A DNA stretch of 64,000 bases, from the NCBI RefSeq assembly GCF_014652315.1, contig NZ_BMYO01000004.1, positions 248,001 through 312,000 on the forward strand. Reading direction: 5' to 3'. Of the stretch, positions 17,868 to 28,624 are shown in pieces. The first letter of the stretch is position 1; every line of letters begins with the position of its first letter. Source of the DNA: Jeongeupia chitinilytica (GTDB lineage: Bacteria > Pseudomonadota > Gammaproteobacteria > Burkholderiales > Chitinibacteraceae). Position numbers and translations under genes: made by a program. Below the pieces are notes generated by a model. That model was not told where the DNA came from, did no database searches, and saw only the letters and a list, made by a program, of their open reading frames with translations.

Positions 17868-20306
17868 GTGTCGACCCGCAGCGATGAATCCATCGGGAGC
17901 CTTGCTCTGGCAGCACTTGCCGAGATTGGCTGGATCATCGTCCTGATCGCTGCTGCTGCTCGGTTGTCGGCAGCGGCAGGGCTTGCCGGCTGGTTCTGCA
18001 TCGCAGTCCTGATGCTGATCAGCCAACGATGCTACGGCACGGTATCGTTGCGCTTCATGCAGGCCCAGTTTTTCTGGACGATCGGATTGGCGCTCGGCGT
18101 GGTCGACGCGATGCCCGGCCCGATTTCCGGTCTCGCGGCCGGCTTCGGCGTTTTCGTCACGGGCCTGTTCGCACAGATGTGGATGGAGCGCCGATTCAAG
18201 CTGCGCACCAGCAAGTCGCTGACCGCGGAGCAAAGCCCGGACACGCCGAATCTGCCCAAAGGCGGGAGTGCATGGGGCGGCGACGAGCCTTACCGGACAC
18301 CGGAGGGCGAACCGGTCCGTGTCCTCTATCACAGCGAAATCGCGATGGGCGGGCCGCAAGTCCTCACCTACCTGCTCGATCACTGCGTCATCGACGGTGC
18401 GTCACCGTCGGCGCGCTTTTCCAGCGACGGCCGCTACTTCGTTTCACCGATGCCCAGCCGTGGCGCATGGCAACTGCTCGTCTTTGATCGCGCCGAACGC
18501 CAGTTGTACCACTGCAACGACGAGCGTTTCTGGGAGCTGGATCACGTCAGCGACACCACGCTCTACGGCCGCTGCTACCCGCGAACCGACGATCGTGCAT
18601 TCCAGGCCGACATCGCCACGCTGCTTGCGAACGCCAAATCCATTCCGCTGGTCCAGATTCGCGATCTGTGGGTTCCTGAAACGGAAGTAAGTGAACTCAG
18701 CCTCGAACCGCGCGTGCTGGAGAGCCATGGCGCGCAACTCACCGCGCACCTTTGGCTACCGGAATCGCTCGCGGCACTCGACGAGCCGCTGGCGCCATTG
18801 AATCGCCCCCGAGACGAGCTCCGGATCGACGGCCACGCCAGCGGTCTACTGCTTGCCCATACCGACCCCGAGCTGGTCTGGCGCAGCGACGGCCAGGCCT
18901 TTGTCTGCCGCACGGCCTGGGCCAGAACGGCAGAATGTACGTTCTGGCACTGGGAACAGGGTCGGGGATTGCGGCAACTGGCCGAGCCCTGGCAATCGCT
19001 CGAGCGGGAGCCGCACGGCGGTCTCGCCGGCCTTGTCGCGCTCGGCCATGACGCGGCACGTCTGAAAACATCCCTCAGCACCCCCGAACTGAGTCGGGGC
19101 GACCACGGCACTTTATCCAGTTCTTCGCCCACCCTGACGCTCGATTTCGGTAATGACGGTCGGGCGATCACTACGGAGGTCGGATCATGCAAGCTGGAAG
19201 CGCTGCTACCGCTCGACGGCCCGGGTGGACGCAGCGCCTGCATCCTCGAAAGCCTGCCGGCACGGCAAGGCCGCCGGGTGAGCTGGCGCTGGTTGCGCGA
19301 CAGCAGCGACGGCACGCTGGGTGCGTATCGCTGCCGGATCGGCGACTGGACGCTCGAAGGCGAATGGCTGATCGACCACCGCATTTCCGACTGCGGCCGC
19401 TACGTGGCGCTGGTCGCCTTTGCCGATGCCCCGGCCGTGCCGTCCCGACTGGCCATTGCCGACCTGGAAAGCGATGTGCTGCACTGGGCTGCCACGCCTT
19501 TTCCCGGGGTTCAGCTCCAGGGGTTTGTCCAACAACAGCTGCACCTGATTTACCTGCTCGGTCGCTACGACGAGCCGGAGCACCAACCGCCCGGCCAGGG
19601 TAATCCCGGTCTGCTGCGGCGCTTTGACCAGCCCTTGCCACCGGCCGAGCACGCGCTGGCCTTCCTGCCGCTACGCAAGGCCTCCAGGTTGTACTACGAG
19701 CAAGCCTGCCTCGTGTACGGCGACCAAGGCTGGAACGTCCGGCCCCGACTCCGCCCGATCGCGTCGCCGCCGGACTCGCTCACGCAAGGCCACTTCATTT
19801 ACCCTGCGCCATCCCGCACCGATTCCGCGGCGGCATTCGGTTTCGATGAGGAACTGGTCTTCCCGACGGACGACACCCGGGTCGCCGTCAGCATCGATGG
19901 CTATTTGCTCACGACCTCCGGCTGCGGACTGGCGAATATCGGCCCGGCGATGATCTGGTCCGACGATGGGCGCTATCTGGCTCTGACGCGCTACGTGCGT
20001 CGCCACGCCGAAGCCGGACTGGCTGAGGACGAATGGCGACTGTTGCTGCTGGATACACAGGCGAGAACCCTGAGGCGCTACAAGGACGGCTTGGGCTGTC
20101 TGCCCCGCTTCGAGCGGTTTTCCGGACGGCTCGACTATGCCGTGGAAAGCGGTTCTTCAGCGAAGCCGCTGCAACCCTTTTCACTCCGTCTCGCCGAGCT
20201 GCTGCAAGCACCGGCAGAAGCACTGCACGAATGTGATGGCCGCTGGTTGCCGCAAGGCGAACTGCATCGGCAGCACTACTGGCGCCGCATCAGCATCGAC
20301 ACCTGA
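17868..20306 (+). CDS. Large membrane-anchored protein of unknown function, 812 aa
   Basis: I do not recognise a family. The frame is open far upstream, but that part lies inside the DUF808 gene, so the most likely start is GTG 17868, 23 bases after the DUF808 stop; there is no good ribosome binding site, which fits translational coupling. The N terminus has three or four hydrophobic helices (residues about 10-105), then a basic stretch (MERRFKLRTSK) that by the positive-inside rule leaves the remaining 700 residues in the cytoplasm. That part shows repeated SSDGRYFVS, SDCGRYVALV and SDDGRYLALT strands spaced by about 150-350 residues, each followed by a hydrophobic strand, as in WD/TolB-type propellers. 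No catalytic motif is visible. Confidence 0.72.
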   Translation: MSTRSDESIGSLALAALAEIGWIIVLIAAAARLSAAAGLAGWFCIAVLMLISQRCYGTVSLRFMQAQFFWTIGLALGVVDAMPGPISGLAAGFGVFVTGLFAQMWMERRFKLRTSKSLTAEQSPDTPNLPKGGSAWGGDEPYRTPEGEPVRVLYHSEIAMGGPQVLTYLLDHCVIDGASPSARFSSDGRYFVSPMPSRGAWQLLVFDRAERQLYHCNDERFWELDHVSDTTLYGRCYPRTDDRAFQADIATLLANAKSIPLVQIRDLWVPETEVSELSLEPRVLESHGAQLTAHLWLPESLAALDEPLAPLNRPRDELRIDGHASGLLLAHTDPELVWRSDGQAFVCRTAWARTAECTFWHWEQGRGLRQLAEPWQSLEREPHGGLAGLVALGHDAARLKTSLSTPELSRGDHGTLSSSSPTLTLDFGNDGRAITTEVGSCKLEALLPLDGPGGRSACILESLPARQGRRVSWRWLRDSSDGTLGAYRCRIGDWTLEGEWLIDHRISDCGRYVALVAFADAPAVPSRLAIADLESDVLHWAATPFPGVQLQGFVQQQLHLIYLLGRYDEPEHQPPGQGNPGLLRRFDQPLPPAEHALAFLPLRKASRLYYEQACLVYGDQGWNVRPRLRPIASPPDSLTQGHFIYPAPSRTDSAAAFGFDEELVFPTDDTRVAVSIDGYLLTTSGCGLANIGPAMIWSDDGRYLALTRYVRRHAEAGLAEDEWRLLLLDTQARTLRRYKDGLGCLPRFERFSGRLDYAVESGSSAKPLQPFSLRLAELLQAPAEALHECDGRWLPQGELHRQHYWRRISIDT

Positions 20307-20332
20307 ACGGACCGAGCGGCCCTGCAACAAGG

Positions 20333-20357
20333 GTACACGCATGTACACGCACGTACA
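20333..20357. repeat. Short tandem GTACACGCA repeat, 10-bp period
   Basis: GTACACGCA occurs at 20333-20341 and 20343-20351, and GTACA again at 20353-20357. The 10-bp spacing places the copies on one face of the helix. It lies about 130 bases upstream of the acid phosphatase start. Confidence 0.5.
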
Positions 20358-20482
20358 GGCGCGTTTCGCCGGAGCAGCTGTGCACCCTGAGTGCATTCAA
20401 GCCCAAGGCCGCCTGACGCGGTCATCGGCCTGCAATCTCGCGGGCCTAGGCTGCGGGGTTTTCGTCCAGCCGGAGACCCCGC

Positions 20483-21175
20483 ATGCGCCTCACCTTCGCC
20501 GCCCTCGCCCTGTTCGCCTCGCTGGGTTTCACCCCGGCACTGGCCGCCGATGCGCAGCCCTTCATTACCGCCAAAGACGTCGACCTGACCCGTTTCCTGC
20601 CGGCACCGCCGGCCAATGATTCGGTGCAGACCAAGGCGGAAATCGCCGAGCTGCTGACGATCCAGGCATCGCGTACGCCGGCGATGGAAGCCGCGGCCAG
20701 GGCCGATGCGGTCGAGAACGTCTGGCGCTTTGCCGACGTACTGGGCCCCAAGTTCAACGAAGCCACACTGCCGGCGTTCTCGGCCTTTTTCGCCCGCGTG
20801 GTCGAAACCGAAGGCGCCGTCGTCGATCCGGCCAAGGACTACTGGAAGCGGCCGCGCCCGCACATGCTGAACAAGGACGTCAAACCGGTGGTCAAGCTCT
20901 CGACCTCGGGCGCCTGGCCGTCCGGTCATTCGACCGTCGGCTACCTGATGGCGACGGTGCTGGCGAGCATGGTGCCGGAACAGCGGGATGCACTGTTCGC
21001 CCGCGCCGCCGCCTATGCCGAAAACCGCATCATCGGCGGCATCCACTACCGCTCCGACACGGTGATGGGACGTACCGCCGGCGCGCTGATCGCGCAGCGG
21101 CTGTTCCTCGATGCCGACTTCCAGGCCGGCTACGGCCCGGCCCGTGCCGAACTGCGCGCCGCGCTCGGACTCTGA
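20483..21175 (+). CDS. Class A nonspecific acid phosphatase (PAP2 superfamily), periplasmic
   Basis: The 230-residue product has a signal peptide (MRLTFAALALFASLGFTPALA) and the three-part PAP2 signature: KDYWKRPRP (K-x6-RP) near residue 117, WPSGHST with the PSGH core, and ENRIIGGIHYRSD in place of the usual SRxxxxxHxxxD, with the nucleophilic His and Asp kept. Length and layout match PhoN/PhoC-type enzymes, which release phosphate from many organic esters in the periplasm. No regulator or phosphate transporter gene is adjacent. A 10-bp-phased GTAC repeat lies upstream. The gene ends one base before the convergent enoyl-CoA hydratase stop. Confidence 0.9.
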   Translation: MRLTFAALALFASLGFTPALAADAQPFITAKDVDLTRFLPAPPANDSVQTKAEIAELLTIQASRTPAMEAAARADAVENVWRFADVLGPKFNEATLPAFSAFFARVVETEGAVVDPAKDYWKRPRPHMLNKDVKPVVKLSTSGAWPSGHSTVGYLMATVLASMVPEQRDALFARAAAYAENRIIGGIHYRSDTVMGRTAGALIAQRLFLDADFQAGYGPARAELRAALGL

Positions 21176-21176
21176 G

Positions 21177-21932
21177 TCAGCGCGCCTTGAGTTTGGCGAC
21201 GAGCTTGTGCAGCGTCGCCTGCGTTTCATCGGACCACCAGCGCGCCTGCACGTCGGCCAGCGGCATGGCCGCCGGGTCGGCGTAGGCGGCGACCAGCTCG
21301 GCGCGAGCAATCGCGCGCGTCGCCAGCATCGCCTGCCGCGGCAGGGCCAGGCGATGCCGCAACCAGTCGATCGCGCGCGGCACCACGGCATCGGGCCCGG
21401 CGAGCTCGTCGACCATGCCGATCTCGAATGCCCGTTGAGCCGGAATCATCGCCCCGGCGACCATCAGCTGTTCGGCATGGCGCGGGCCGGTCAGCCGGCG
21501 CAGCGCCAGTTGCAGGCATTCGGGCACGACCAGACCGACCTGCACCTCGTTGAGACCGATGCGGAAATCGCCAGCGGCCATGATCCGGTAATCGCAGTGG
21601 ATCGCCATCACCGCGCCACCGGCCGGGCTGTGGCCGGTGATCGCCGCGACGACCGGAACCGGCGAACAGGCAATCGCGGCGAAGATGCCGAAGAAATCGG
21701 TCCACACCGGCATCAGCGCGCCGCGGTCGAGCGCCAGCAGCGCCGGCACGTCGAGGCCGGCACTGAACATGCCCGGCGCGCCCGACAGCACCAGTCCGGC
21801 CACGCCATCGGCCGGCGCGGATTCGACCGCAAGGCGGATCGCCCGGATCAGCGCCGGGTCGAGGGCATTGACCGGCGCGCGTGCCAGCCGGATTTCGCGG
21901 ATGTCGTCGGGGTGATCGATCAGTTGCAGCAT
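21177..21932 (-). CDS. Enoyl-CoA hydratase/isomerase family protein, 251 aa
   Basis: A crotonase-fold protein: LSGAPGMFSAGLDVPALLAL gives the first oxyanion-hole segment and VVAAITGHSPAGGAVMAIHC the second. It begins MLQLIDHPDDIREIRLARAPVNAL, the usual first strand of the family. At the positions of the hydratase glutamates the sequence reads RIGLNEVQVGL (one Glu retained) and lacks a clear second one, so an isomerase or other crotonase reaction is possible. ATG 21932 begins the conserved fold; the longer open frame to 22094 runs through the aroP terminator and is not coding. Confidence 0.85.
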   Translation of the reverse strand: MLQLIDHPDDIREIRLARAPVNALDPALIRAIRLAVESAPADGVAGLVLSGAPGMFSAGLDVPALLALDRGALMPVWTDFFGIFAAIACSPVPVVAAITGHSPAGGAVMAIHCDYRIMAAGDFRIGLNEVQVGLVVPECLQLALRRLTGPRHAEQLMVAGAMIPAQRAFEIGMVDELAGPDAVVPRAIDWLRHRLALPRQAMLATRAIARAELVAAYADPAAMPLADVQARWWSDETQATLHKLVAKLKAR

Positions 21933-22028
21933 GGCGGGCTTGGGACGACTCTGGAAAACCCCATTATTGCGGCGTGTCCGGTGCCGGACGCCAAGGACGT
22001 TCCCGCATCCACGCGTTTGGCGGACGCA

Positions 22029-22057
22029 AAAAAGGGGGCGCTGCGCGCCCCCTTTTT
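22029..22057. terminator. Terminator downstream of aroP
   Basis: AAAAAGGGGGCGC (22029-22041) pairs perfectly with GCGCCCCCTTTTT (22045-22057) around a three-base loop. It lies 17 bases after the aroP stop on the minus strand and has T runs in both directions. Confidence 0.92.
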
Positions 22058-22074
22058 CATTGCAGCCGGCCCGC

Positions 22075-23463
22075 TCAGTGCTGCCGCGCGGCAACGCGAC
22101 GCTGCTTGATCACGTAGCCGCCCCACATCAGCAGCAGCCAGACCGGCATCAGCCAGACCGAGACGTTCATCCCCGGCGTCAGCGCCAGAATGACGATGAT
22201 CATCGCCATGAACGCCAGACAGATCCAGTTGCTGAGCGGGTACCAGAACGACTTGAACACCAGCTTTTCGCCCTTGGCGTCCATCGCCTTGCGGAATTTC
22301 AGGTGCGTCAGGCTGATCAGCCCCCAGTTCAGCACCAGCGCGGCGACGACCAGCGCCATCAGCACGCCGAGCGCCTCGCTCGGGATCACGTAGTTGATGA
22401 TCACACAGGCGAACGTGGCCAGCGCCGACAGCCCGATCGCGGCGACCGGCACGCCGCGGCGGTCGACCTTCAGCAGCGCCTTCGGTGCGTTGCCCTGTTC
22501 GGCCAGGCCGTAGAGCATGCGGCTGTTGGCATAGACGCCGCTGTTGTAGACCGACAGCGCCGCGGTCAGCACGACGATGTTCAGTGCGGTGGCAACCCAG
22601 CCCGAGCCGATCTGCTCGAAGATCATCACGAAGGGGCTGCCGCCCTGGGCGACCTGGTTCCACGGGAACAGCGACAGCAGGATGGTCAGCGCGCCGATGT
22701 AGAAAATCAGGATCCGGTAGATGACCTGGTTCACCGCCTTCGGAATGCTCTTCTGCGGATTGTCGGCCTCGGCCGCGGTGATGCCGATCAGCTCGAGCCC
22801 GCCGAACGAGAACATGATGATCGCGAGCATCCAGAACAGGCCCGAGAAGCCGTGCGGGAAGAAGCCGCCGTCGTTCCACAGATTGGTGATCGACGCCTGC
22901 GGGCCGCCGTTGCCCGACGCAAGCAGCCAGCCGCCGAAGGCGATCATGCCGATGATGGCGGCGACCTTGATGATCGCGAACCAGAATTCGGTTTCGCCGT
23001 AGAACTTCACGTTGGCGAGGTTGATCGCGTTGACCACGACGAAGAACACCATCGCCGACACCCAGGTCGGCACCCCCGGCCACCAGTACTGCACGTAGAC
23101 GCCGACCGCGGTCAGCTCGGCCATGCTCACCAGCACGTACAGCACCCAGTAGTTCCAGCCCGAGAAGAAGCCCGGGAAGTCGCCCCAGTACTTGTAGGCG
23201 AAGTGGCTGAACGAACCGGCCACCGGCTCCTGCGCGACCATCTCGCCGAGCTGGCGCATGATCATGAAGGCGATGATGCCGCCAATGGCGTAGCCGAGGA
23301 TCATCGACGGGCCGGCGGCCTTGAGCACGCTGGCCGAGCCGAGGAAGAGCCCGGTACCGATGGCGCCACCGAGCGCGATCAGCTGAATGTGACGATTCTT
23401 CAGCCCGCGCTTCAGACCGTCGTGTTGGGTTGCGTCAGCCAAGATTGATATCCCACTTAACAT
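22075..23463 (-). CDS. aroP: Aromatic amino acid permease
   Basis: AroP imports phenylalanine, tyrosine and tryptophan by proton symport. The 462-residue product aligns with E. coli AroP over its whole length: GLKNRHIQLIALGGAIGTGL at the first helix, MRQLGEMVAQEPVAGSFSHF, WNYWVLYVLVSMAELTAVG, FGGLELIGITAAEADNP, and VVLTAALSVYNSGVYANSR. Twelve membrane helices can be traced. Narrow specificity is inferred from this close match; PheP-like specificity cannot be excluded. It is monocistronic with a strong terminator. I found no TyrR box upstream. Confidence 0.93.
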   Translation of the reverse strand: MLSGISILADATQHDGLKRGLKNRHIQLIALGGAIGTGLFLGSASVLKAAGPSMILGYAIGGIIAFMIMRQLGEMVAQEPVAGSFSHFAYKYWGDFPGFFSGWNYWVLYVLVSMAELTAVGVYVQYWWPGVPTWVSAMVFFVVVNAINLANVKFYGETEFWFAIIKVAAIIGMIAFGGWLLASGNGGPQASITNLWNDGGFFPHGFSGLFWMLAIIMFSFGGLELIGITAAEADNPQKSIPKAVNQVIYRILIFYIGALTILLSLFPWNQVAQGGSPFVMIFEQIGSGWVATALNIVVLTAALSVYNSGVYANSRMLYGLAEQGNAPKALLKVDRRGVPVAAIGLSALATFACVIINYVIPSEALGVLMALVVAALVLNWGLISLTHLKFRKAMDAKGEKLVFKSFWYPLSNWICLAFMAMIIVILALTPGMNVSVWLMPVWLLLMWGGYVIKQRRVAARQH

Positions 23464-23769
23464 GAAAAGGTGTACGGAACCGCCAAGTGTACGTTGCTGC
23501 TGCCACCGGTTTCACTGAGGAAACTCACTATTTGCGCAGTTGCGGCGACACCCGGTTGTGCCCGGCTTGCCCGATTGCTGAACATTACGGCGCAACCGCG
23601 CTCAAACCCCGGGACAAATGCAAGCTGGACTCTGGCTTGCCGTAATCATTTTGTTGTATTTTGTACGATCGCCCAGCACGCCACCGCCATCCCCGGCGCG
23701 TGCCGGGCGTGTCACAGGGACGGCCGGCCACAAGCCGGTCGTCCCGTTGCCCAGACCGAAGGAGCCGCC

Positions 23770-25623
<1,854 letters not shown>

Positions 25624-25641
25624 CCCCCTTGCGGACGAAAA

Positions 25642-25680
25642 AACGGCGCGTACCCGTCGAGGGACGCGCCGTTCTGTTTT
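25642..25680. terminator. Terminator between the ABC exporter and the secreted-protein gene
   Basis: AACGGCGCGT (25642-25651) pairs with ACGCGCCGTT (25664-25673) around a twelve-base loop, followed by CTGTTTT. An A run precedes it, so it can also serve the convergent gene. Confidence 0.82.
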
Positions 25681-25689
25681 GCGGCGGCC

Positions 25690-26232
25690 TTACTGTGCGG
25701 CGGCCTGCTTCTCCGGCTCCGCATTCTTCGGTGCGGCTTCTTCCTTGATCTGGAACGACGGGTTGTTCACCCATTTGCCCAGATCCTTGCCGATGGCCGC
25801 AGCACAGCTGTCGAGGATCGAGCAGGTGCCGCGCATGGCGCCGAACATGCCGCCGGTGGACCAGCGGTTGACCTTGGTCTGGCGCACGACCTTGCCGCCT
25901 TCGAGCAGCTCGGCATTCACGGTGATCGCCTTCGGTCCGGACATGCCGCCACCGCCGACGCCGAGCACGTGGGTAATCTGCAGGCGCAGTACCGACGCGT
26001 CGCCGGCGGCATCGGCCGACGCCACGGTGCCGTCGCCGCTGCCGTTGAGTTTCTTCAGCATGGCGCCGACATGCGTCGCCAGCTGCGCCTCCGGCTTACA
26101 TTCGTCCTTGACCTTGGGCACGACACCCGCATCGGCGTGATAGCTTACCGGCACCTCGAGCAGTACCGTTTTGTCGGCCGCGTAGCCGTTCACCGCCACA
26201 GCCACCAGGCCCAGCGCCAGCATTTTCTTCAT
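25690..26232 (-). CDS. Secreted hypothetical protein, 180 aa
   Basis: A signal peptide (MKKMLALGLVAVAVNGYAA) leads a periplasmic protein of about 160 residues. The mature part begins with a beta strand (KTVLLEVPVSYHAD) and contains VLRLQITHVLGVGGGGMSGPKAITVNAELLEGGKV in two adjoining strands, followed by RGTCSILDSCAAAIGKDLGKW, whose two cysteines could form a disulfide. The C terminus is polar. The pattern of a strand-rich domain with a conserved CSILDSC-type helix resembles small envelope proteins of unknown function, but I cannot name a family. It is a single gene convergent with the ABC exporter. Confidence 0.65.
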   Translation of the reverse strand: MKKMLALGLVAVAVNGYAADKTVLLEVPVSYHADAGVVPKVKDECKPEAQLATHVGAMLKKLNGSGDGTVASADAAGDASVLRLQITHVLGVGGGGMSGPKAITVNAELLEGGKVVRQTKVNRWSTGGMFGAMRGTCSILDSCAAAIGKDLGKWVNNPSFQIKEEAAPKNAEPEKQAAAQ

Positions 26233-26340
26233 CGTATCCCCAGTCGTCGACTTGCTTTCAGTGTAAGACCGGGCATTCTAACCGAGGCCGCAGCGGCGAT
26301 GACATCCGGGCACGACCGTAGTGACACCACGGCAACGGGC

Positions 26341-26724
26341 TCAATCCGGATCCGCTTCCCGGCCGAGCGCAACGGCACGTGCACGGATCGCCGTCCGCAG
26401 GCAGTCCGGACACAGGCAGTCGTCGGCTGGCGGCCACGGCATCGCCGGCGGCAGGTCGGCACACCAGCAACCGCCCTTGGCACCACCGGTGCCGCAGCCG
26501 AAGCCGGCACCGCAGCGCGAACAGGTCTTGGCCCGCGCAGCCGGCGCCTGCAGTCCGCGCAGCCTCGCCCACACGGCCGCCTTGCCGGCGTCGTCGAGCG
26601 TCGACCATGCGGCGATCTCGGCGAGGGTACGGCGGCAGCCGCTGCAGGTCTGCCCGCTTGCATCGGGCGCACAACGTCCGACGCACGGAGAAGGCAGGCC
26701 GGGGGGCGAGGGCAGATCGGTCAT
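26341..26724 (-). CDS. DUF1289 and cysteine-rich CWC double-domain protein, 127 aa
   Basis: Two small cysteine-rich modules are joined. Residues 10-60 are DUF1289: SPCVGRCAPDASGQTCSGCR then TLAEIAAWSTLDDAGKAAV with the RL helix. Residues 65-110 are a CWC domain: KTCSRCGAGFGCGTGG, then GGCWCADLPP and CLCPDCL. Both are presumed metal-binding modules of unknown role. I start at ATG 26724 (MTDLPSPPGL); the frame is open upstream into the DsbA-family gene but that part is out of frame with it. It lies 53 bases downstream of that gene on the same strand, so they may form an operon. Confidence 0.82.
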   Translation of the reverse strand: MTDLPSPPGLPSPCVGRCAPDASGQTCSGCRRTLAEIAAWSTLDDAGKAAVWARLRGLQAPAARAKTCSRCGAGFGCGTGGAKGGCWCADLPPAMPWPPADDCLCPDCLRTAIRARAVALGREADPD

Positions 26725-26777
26725 GGCGGACGGCGTTGAATCGACAGATCCCGATTGTACCGCCGTGCCGCCGCGGG

Positions 26778-27434
26778 TCAGCCGGCCTCGCCGCGGGCGA
26801 TTTGCTGCAGGGCGTTGGCGAAGACCTCGACGGGCTGTCCGCCGGAGATCAGGTACTGCTCGTTGACGATCACCGCCGGTACTGCGGTGATGCCTTGCTG
26901 CTGATAGAACGCTTCCTCGTTGCGCACCGTATCGGCGTAACGGTCGCCGGCGAGGAGTTCGCGCGCCGCGTCCCCGTCCAGCCCGGCCGCACCGGCGATC
27001 CTGACCAGCGTGTCGTGGTCGGACAGATTGTCGCCCTCGGTGAAATAGCCGACGAAGAGCGCCTGTTTCAGCGCCAGCTGCAGCGCCGGGCCCTGCTCCC
27101 CGGCCCACGCCAGCAGCCGGTGCGCGTCGAAGGTGTTGTAGGCGCGACGGCCCGCCATGTTGAAACGGATCCCCACCTCGGCACCGCGATCACGTATCGC
27201 CGCCTGGTTCTGCGCCAGCTGGGTCGCATCCATGCCGTACTTTTCCATCAGATAGGTCGCCACGTCGTGGCCTTCCGGGCCGAGCTGCGGATTCAGCTCG
27301 TACGGATGGAACTGCAGGTCCAGCGTCACCTCGTCCCGCACCGATTCGGCGGCGCGCAACAGCGATTGCAGGCCGATCGCGCACCACGGGCACGAGATGT
27401 CGGAAACGAAGTCGATTTTCAGCGTGGTGCTCAT
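26778..27434 (-). CDS. DsbA family oxidoreductase, FrnE-like, cytoplasmic
   Basis: A thioredoxin-fold protein with a CPWC motif at residues 15-18 (SDISCPWC) and the FrnE-type helical insertion, including QFHPYELNPQLGPEG and RRAYNTFDAHRLLAWA. The cis-proline is in AVPAVIVNEQYLISGGQP. The 218-residue length fits the polyketide-type DsbA family members that work in the cytoplasm, since there is no signal peptide. Such proteins are thiol-disulfide oxidoreductases or isomerases, often linked to oxidative stress tolerance. CAGGAGGCCACC precedes the ATG and fixes the start. Confidence 0.9.
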   Translation of the reverse strand: MSTTLKIDFVSDISCPWCAIGLQSLLRAAESVRDEVTLDLQFHPYELNPQLGPEGHDVATYLMEKYGMDATQLAQNQAAIRDRGAEVGIRFNMAGRRAYNTFDAHRLLAWAGEQGPALQLALKQALFVGYFTEGDNLSDHDTLVRIAGAAGLDGDAARELLAGDRYADTVRNEEAFYQQQGITAVPAVIVNEQYLISGGQPVEVFANALQQIARGEAG

Positions 27435-27537
27435 GGTGGCCTCCTGGCGGACCGGACGGCCGCCTGATCGCACCAAGATGCGGCCGGCCGGCGCGGAATC
27501 AAGCGACGCGGCGCCAGCGGCGCTACACTCCCCGCCG

Positions 27538-28446
27538 ATGAAACGCACCACCGCCCCCCTGCCGCTGCGCGACGGTATCGCCCCGAGCTTTCTCGAGCTG
27601 CCGGCCGGCAACTGGCCCGATCTGCTGTCCTTCCTGATCGCCCGCTTTCCGCACGTCCCCGAAGCGCAGTGGCGCGAGCGCCTGCAGCGGGGCGCGCTGG
27701 TCGACGCGGCCGGCACGCCGTTCTCGCTGGACAGCACGTATGCGCCGTACACGCGCATCTGGTACTACCGCGAGGTCCCGGCGGAGACACCGGTCCCGTT
27801 CGACGCGCCGGTGCTGTACCGCGACGAACACCTCGTCGTCGCCGACAAGCCGCATTTCCTCGCCTGCATTCCGGCCGGCCGCCACCTGAAGGAAACGCTG
27901 CTGACACGGCTGCGCGCCAGCCTGGCGCTGCCGGAACTGGCGCCCGTGCACCGGCTCGACCGTGAAACCGCCGGCGTCATGCTGTTCTGCGCCACGCCGG
28001 CACACCGCGGCGTCTATCAGAAGCTGTTTGCCGAGCGGCGGATCAGTAAGGTTTACGAAGCGGTTGCACCGTATCGTGCCGATCTGGCGCTACCGCGCTT
28101 GCACCGCAGCCGGCTGGAAGAGCGCCCCGAGAACTTCACCATGCACGAGGTCGACGGCGAACCGAACAGCGAAACGCGAATCGCGCTGCTCGGGCACCGG
28201 GATGGCTGGGCGCGCTACCGGCTGGCACCGCACACCGGCAAGAAGCACCAGCTGCGCGCGCACCTGAATGCGCTCGGCATCCCCATCCTCAACGATCCGT
28301 GGTATCCGCTGGCCCTGCCCGACAAGGGCGACGACTTCAGCCGGCCGCTGCAACTGCTGGCGCGATCGATCTCGTTCACCGACCCGGTCAGCGGCGAAGA
28401 ACGGCACTTCGAAAGCCGGCGACAGCTTGCTTTCTCGCCGTGCTGA
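27538..28446 (+). CDS. RluA-family pseudouridine synthase, 302 aa
   Basis: The catalytic motif HRLDRETAGVMLF places the nucleophilic aspartate at residue 141. Upstream, WPDLLSFLIARFPHVPEAQW then LQRGALVDAAGTPF resembles a short S4-like RNA-binding part, and LVVADKPHFLACIP starts the catalytic core. KKHQLRAHLNALGIPILND is the conserved C-terminal motif. The enzyme converts uridine to pseudouridine in rRNA or tRNA; the exact site cannot be told. ATG 27538 has no strong ribosome binding site, but the motif spacing supports it. Confidence 0.9.
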   Translation: MKRTTAPLPLRDGIAPSFLELPAGNWPDLLSFLIARFPHVPEAQWRERLQRGALVDAAGTPFSLDSTYAPYTRIWYYREVPAETPVPFDAPVLYRDEHLVVADKPHFLACIPAGRHLKETLLTRLRASLALPELAPVHRLDRETAGVMLFCATPAHRGVYQKLFAERRISKVYEAVAPYRADLALPRLHRSRLEERPENFTMHEVDGEPNSETRIALLGHRDGWARYRLAPHTGKKHQLRAHLNALGIPILNDPWYPLALPDKGDDFSRPLQLLARSISFTDPVSGEERHFESRRQLAFSPC

Positions 28447-28624
28447 ACACCGCTCGTCGGGTTGTCGGGAACTTACCTACAATGCAATGAATTGGACTTG
28501 GGTGCCTTGCCCCGCTGAACTAGTGTGATGCAGGGATGCGCATCCGACGCGCCGCTACCTTACGCGCTCCCCCGCCCCGTTGCGGTACCAGACCCGGATA
28601 AAAGGCGCAGTGGAGAGGTGCACG

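Noticed and set aside
22769..23463. Alternative reading of aroP as a general GABA or lysine permease
   Set aside because: The N-terminal and central motifs follow AroP much more closely than other members of the family.
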